DNA from: JBBRZF01 sp038236965
GTDB lineage: Bacteria; Acidobacteriota; Terriglobia; Terriglobales; Acidobacteriaceae
NCBI GenBank assembly: GCA_038236965.1
Contig: JBBRZF010000043.1
Span: 1 to 21,530 of the forward strand
Length of the DNA: 21,530 bases
Reading direction: 5' to 3'
Under the pieces are notes generated by a model. It ran no database searches, was not told the DNA's origin, and worked only from the letters and a program-made list of their open reading frames with translations. Below are positions 19,003 to 21,530 of the stretch, one piece after another. Within the stretch, counting starts at the first letter, position 1, and every line of letters starts with the position of its first letter. A program made the translations under genes and the position numbers.

Positions 19003-19272
19003 GTGGAAGCACAACTCGGCTCGATCGTGCCGCCCTTCTCTCGAAGCTCGCGGCGGCGCGTGGGAAATGGAATAGACGAGTTCGGTTAGAAGGTTCAAGT
19101 GTCTACCGCACTACGAGCGCTAAGGCTGGAAGTTGCACACCAGAGAGACGCAGACCTCATCGTAATAGGCGCTCCCTCCCGACCGCTGCTGGAGGCTCCG
19201 TGGTCGACCGCTCGACGCGTGGTGGCCAATGCCGAGTGTCCCGTCCTAACCGTCAAACGCAAGCCTAAATAG
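19003..19272 (+). pseudogene. Decayed universal stress protein (UspA) C-terminal domain
   Basis: The last ~57 codons read STALRALRLEVAHQRDADLIVIGAPSRPLL then RRVVANAECPVLTVKRK, the closing strand-turn-strand of the UspA fold: ADLIVIG, the phosphate-loop region and CPVLTV. Upstream in the same frame VEAQLGSIVPPFSRS continues the usual Usp pattern but is cut by a TAG at 19087-19089. No N-terminal ATDFS-type strand is visible. A GTG at 19099 with AAGG nearby could still start a 57-residue peptide, but the fold would be incomplete. It does not duplicate the intact tandem UspA gene at 20160-21020 closely. Confidence 0.65.
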
Positions 19273-19329
19273 GGGTCGCACTCGGCAGAGAAGCCGAAGT
19301 TCGGCTCCCTCTTATTCAAAGGAGTGCTT

Positions 19330-19839
19330 ATGCCGATCCAACGTTTAAAAGATTTGTTAGATCGCAATAACGTTCCCTACATCGTCATCACTCACTCGCG
19401 CGCCTACACTGCGGCAGGCATCGCAGCCGTTACGCACATCCCCGGTGGAGCGATTGCGAAGACAGTCATCGTAAAAGTTGACGGTCAACTTGCGATGGCA
19501 GTCATCCCCGGTTCCAGGCACCTCGATCTGAACGCGACTCGCGTTGGGGCGGTCGCGAAACAAGTCACCCTGGTCACCGAGCATGAGTTCGAGAATGAGT
19601 TTCCCGACTGCGAACTCGGTGCCATGCCGCCCTTCGGTGTCCTCTACGGATTTCCGGTATACGTCGACGAAAAGCTTTCCCGGGATCTGGAGATCGCCTT
19701 CAATGCAGGCTCGCATCGCGAACTGGTCCGCATGGCATACAAGGATTTCGAACGGCTCCAGCACCCCAAAGTATTGTCGATCGCAACTCTCTCGCCAGCA
19801 GAGCGGAGAGAGGAGGAACACCTCAATCCCGTTCTGTAA
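19330..19839 (+). CDS. YbaK/EbsC-family aminoacyl-tRNA deacylase
   Basis: A 169-residue single-domain protein. The family removes wrongly attached amino acids from tRNAs in trans, for example Cys-tRNA(Pro) or Ala-tRNA(Pro). Seen: GGAIAKTVIVKVDG, with K44 at the place of the essential family lysine, then AMAVIPGSRHLDL, a GAMPPFG segment (98-104) and FNAGSHRELVRM (~124-135), the conserved floor of the pocket. The ATG at 19330 has AAAGGAG 5 nt upstream; a GTG two codons earlier overlaps that site and is not chosen. The small membrane-protein gene starts 45 bp after the stop and is probably co-transcribed. Which tRNA is edited cannot be told. Confidence 0.92.
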   Translation: MPIQRLKDLLDRNNVPYIVITHSRAYTAAGIAAVTHIPGGAIAKTVIVKVDGQLAMAVIPGSRHLDLNATRVGAVAKQVTLVTEHEFENEFPDCELGAMPPFGVLYGFPVYVDEKLSRDLEIAFNAGSHRELVRMAYKDFERLQHPKVLSIATLSPAERREEEHLNPVL

Positions 19840-19884
19840 CCGCTTGTTTGCGTTCCGTGCCGCAACTGGAATTCGAGGTGTGTC

Positions 19885-20028
19885 ATGTTCGAGAGTATGG
19901 AAGAGGAGATCAGGAAGTCGGAGGGAACTGAGCCGTTGCGCAATCGCGTAATCGGAATTGCCGTGGTGATTCTTGTGACCGTGGTGATCCTCTCCGCTCT
20001 TTATGCTGCTATCGTCTACCTCGGGTAG
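19885..20028 (+). CDS. Small single-pass membrane protein, acidic N-terminus
   Basis: A 47-residue frame from ATG 19885 to TAG 20028. GAGG lies 6 nt before the start. The N-terminal 20 residues are charged (MFESMEEEIRKSEGTEP) and are followed by Arg and one long hydrophobic helix (~22-46, VIGIAVVILVTVVILSALYAAIVYL). The charge layout predicts the N-terminus in the cytoplasm. It follows the YbaK gene by 45 bp and ends 97 bp before a strong terminator, so it probably closes that operon. No family is recognised. Confidence 0.62.
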   Translation: MFESMEEEIRKSEGTEPLRNRVIGIAVVILVTVVILSALYAAIVYLG

Positions 20029-20124
20029 TACCCGGGCGAACGGCTGGCGGCATAGGAGCCACTGCGAAGATTGTTCCATCTTATGCGGACAGGCATTTCC
20101 ACCGGACGGCGAGGATAAGAAATG

Positions 20125-20162
20125 CGGCGGTCACTGTCGTTCCCGGTGACCGCCGTTATTTA
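20125..20162. terminator. Bidirectional terminator between convergent operons
   Basis: A perfect 10-bp stem (CGGCGGTCAC at 20125-20134 with GTGACCGCCG at 20146-20155) and an 11-nt loop are followed on the plus strand by TTATTTAT and on the minus strand by CATTTCTTAT. It serves the small-protein gene on one side and overlaps the end of the uspA gene on the other. Confidence 0.75.
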
Positions 20163-21020
20163 TGCGACCGTGAAAACAGGGCACGGTGCATTGGAAAGAA
20201 CACTGTGCAAGGTGTTGAAAGGCAGATGTGTGGACATCATGCCGTGCTTATGACGTCCCATTACCATGCACGTTGCACTTACTTCCTTGGCTACTTTAGC
20301 GATCTCGTTTTCGAGGTGACCGACGCGCACTATGCGCGCTGTTTCCAACGTTCCAGTGTCGTACTTCACGATCTTCCTATTGGCAACGGTCAAGTCAGAC
20401 TCGATCTCATAGGGCTGCATCGTCTCGTCCACCACATTCAGCAGCACGAGCTTTGCCTGGTTTTCCATTCCTAGCCCGACGCCATACTTCACCGCATCCT
20501 GCGATTCGGTGGAGAAATCCACCGGCAACAGGATCGTCTTGATGTGGTCCAATTCGAGAGTAGTTTCCACCTTCGGCCCGATGGTCAATACCGGGCAGGG
20601 AACCTGTCGCAGTATCTGCTCGGCCGTCGAACCCAGCATGAGCCTGGAGAATCCGCTTCGTCCGTGCGTGGTCACAACCACCAAGTCCACGTGACGCTCG
20701 GCCGAGATATCAAGCACGGCTTGGAGGATGTCTCCTTTGCGAAACACGGTGGATTTTTGCGGGCCGGGGATAGGGATCGTGTCGGCCATCTGCCCGAGTT
20801 TCTCAAGAGTCCGCTCGCGCAGTTTTTCTTCAGATGGAGGATAGGGTTCCAACGGCATTTCTGGAAAGATCATGCCTGGAACCACGTGCAGTAGAGTGAG
20901 GTTTGCCTGGTGATGCTTGGCAACTGCCGAAGCGAACGGCAGCGCAACATCCCACAATGGAGAGAAGTCGGTTGCTACCAGGATGTTCTTGATGGTTGCA
21001 GGCGCTGTAACGTTGAGCAT
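20160..21020 (-). CDS. uspA: Tandem-domain universal stress protein
   Basis: A 286-residue cytoplasmic protein of two UspA folds. Domain 1 (~9-148) opens with KNILVATDFSPLWDVAL and carries G120-x9-G130-S131 (THGRSGFSRLMLGST) followed by CPVLTI, the nucleotide-binding loop of ATP-type Usp proteins, with Thr at the place of the first Gly. Domain 2 (~160-286) opens with KTILLPVDFSTESQDAV but its loop reads GRHKHGMMSTHLPFNTL and lacks the G-x9-G-S pattern, so it probably no longer binds ATP in the same way. The ATG at 21018-21020 has GGAGG 7 nt upstream; the longer frame adds ten non-family residues. Such proteins respond to starvation, oxygen or metal stress. Transcribed alone, ending at the shared terminator. 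Confidence 0.94.
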   Translation of the reverse strand: MLNVTAPATIKNILVATDFSPLWDVALPFASAVAKHHQANLTLLHVVPGMIFPEMPLEPYPPSEEKLRERTLEKLGQMADTIPIPGPQKSTVFRKGDILQAVLDISAERHVDLVVVTTHGRSGFSRLMLGSTAEQILRQVPCPVLTIGPKVETTLELDHIKTILLPVDFSTESQDAVKYGVGLGMENQAKLVLLNVVDETMQPYEIESDLTVANRKIVKYDTGTLETARIVRVGHLENEIAKVAKEVSATCMVMGRHKHGMMSTHLPFNTLHSVLSNAPCPVFTVA

Positions 21021-21142
21021 GGGACAACCTCCCTGGGGCTTTCGAGGCACAGGTCCCGAGTTACTTAAAATCTTAATGAATCTGGCTGCTGGATTTCAGT
21101 GACAAAACGCACTTCAGAGCTGGATTTTCACGCCGAAAATCT

Positions 21143-21530
21143 CTAGCGTCGAGCCTCGTTATTGGCCGCTTCCTGCGCGCCCTCGCGCTGCGAACGCGGA
21201 TTGGGCAAGCTGTTCGGCAAGCCGCTCACCGGCATGGCGCCGGTTATCTGGTAGTCCTTGTAATCGATGTTCAAGTCCGCCTGCCCACCCAGGCGAATCG
21301 CACTTACGCTGTGGTTGGAAGCAGGCAGCCAGAAGTCGTTCACCTTTTTGTACACCTGAACGATGTTGGCCTTCTTCGTCCAGAACGACGGATTCTTCGC
21401 CGGTTCAGCTTCAAGCCGAACCACCGCGAAATCCACGGCGTTGACCCAGATGCGTCCGCGATAGAGGAATTTGTCTTTCTTGCGCGGCACAACTCCCAGC
21501 ACGTAATTGTCGCCCCCCATTCCGGGCTCA
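21143..21530 (-). CDS. LolA-like outer-membrane lipoprotein-sorting protein, C-terminal part
   Basis: The frame is open from the window edge to TAG at 21143-21145, giving about 128 residues; the start is outside the window and the ATG at 21518-21520 is internal. Alternating strands such as YVLGVVPRKKDKFLYRGRIW, VDFAVVRLEAEP, ANIVQVYKKVNDFWLPA and ADLNIDYKDYQ fit the half-barrel LolA/RseB superfamily, annotated as outer-membrane lipoprotein-sorting proteins in Acidobacteriota. It would act in the periplasm on lipids or lipoproteins. The tail after residue ~95 (Pro, Ser, Gln, Glu, Ala) is disordered. The 122 bp to uspA hold no clear promoter pair. Confidence 0.7.
   Translation of the reverse strand, partial: EPGMGGDNYVLGVVPRKKDKFLYRGRIWVNAVDFAVVRLEAEPAKNPSFWTKKANIVQVYKKVNDFWLPASNHSVSAIRLGGQADLNIDYKDYQITGAMPVSGLPNSLPNPRSQREGAQEAANNEARR

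Noticed and set aside
19292..19306. Short palindrome AGCCGAAGTTCGGCT before the YbaK gene
   Set aside because: Only a 5-bp stem is physically possible and the tail is weak; it may be a minor hairpin.

Overview
The window looks like chromosomal DNA of a Gram-negative bacterium, most plausibly an Acidobacteriota (Terriglobia/Koribacter-like) genome. That assignment is an inference. It rests on the moderate to high GC, a divergent K+-independent H+-pyrophosphatase, a RND efflux pair whose adaptor carries metal-binding end domains, a giant secreted oxidase with FN3 domains, a LolA-like outer-membrane factor and a tandem UspA protein. There is no rRNA, CRISPR array, plasmid origin or intact transposase.

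Left part (1-3650): the 3' part of hppA ends in an intrinsic terminator. A good sigma70-type promoter and a complete tRNA-Asn(GUU) follow. About 325 bp without a gene then leads to a PocR-domain sensor histidine kinase on the minus strand with no response regulator in the window.

Metal region (3878-16418): a minus-strand cusB-cusA pair with overlapping ATGA encodes the periplasmic adaptor and inner-membrane pump of a Cu(I)/Ag(I)-type HME-RND system. All three substrate methionines are present in the pump. Upstream and divergent lie a glycosyltransferase-2 remnant, apparently behind a leaderless promoter, and a complete acyltransferase-3 membrane protein. Next comes a minus-strand gene of almost 6 kb for a secreted CotA-like multicopper oxidase. 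Its catalytic region is interrupted by a Gly-rich repeat insert and followed by four FN3-like modules, an ASH-like module and five tandem ~93-residue repeats. Efflux by CusBA and extracytoplasmic copper oxidation by this enzyme would fit one copper-handling neighbourhood; this link is inferred from position.

Right part (16419-21530): this is a patchwork of gene relics and small stress genes. It holds a decayed beta-barrel outer-membrane gene, a Dps-like ferritin, a small membrane protein, a decayed universal-stress-protein gene, a YbaK-type deacylase followed by a second small membrane protein, a bidirectional terminator, a tandem UspA protein and the 3' end of a LolA-like gene. Relics next to intact stress genes suggest past rearrangement here.
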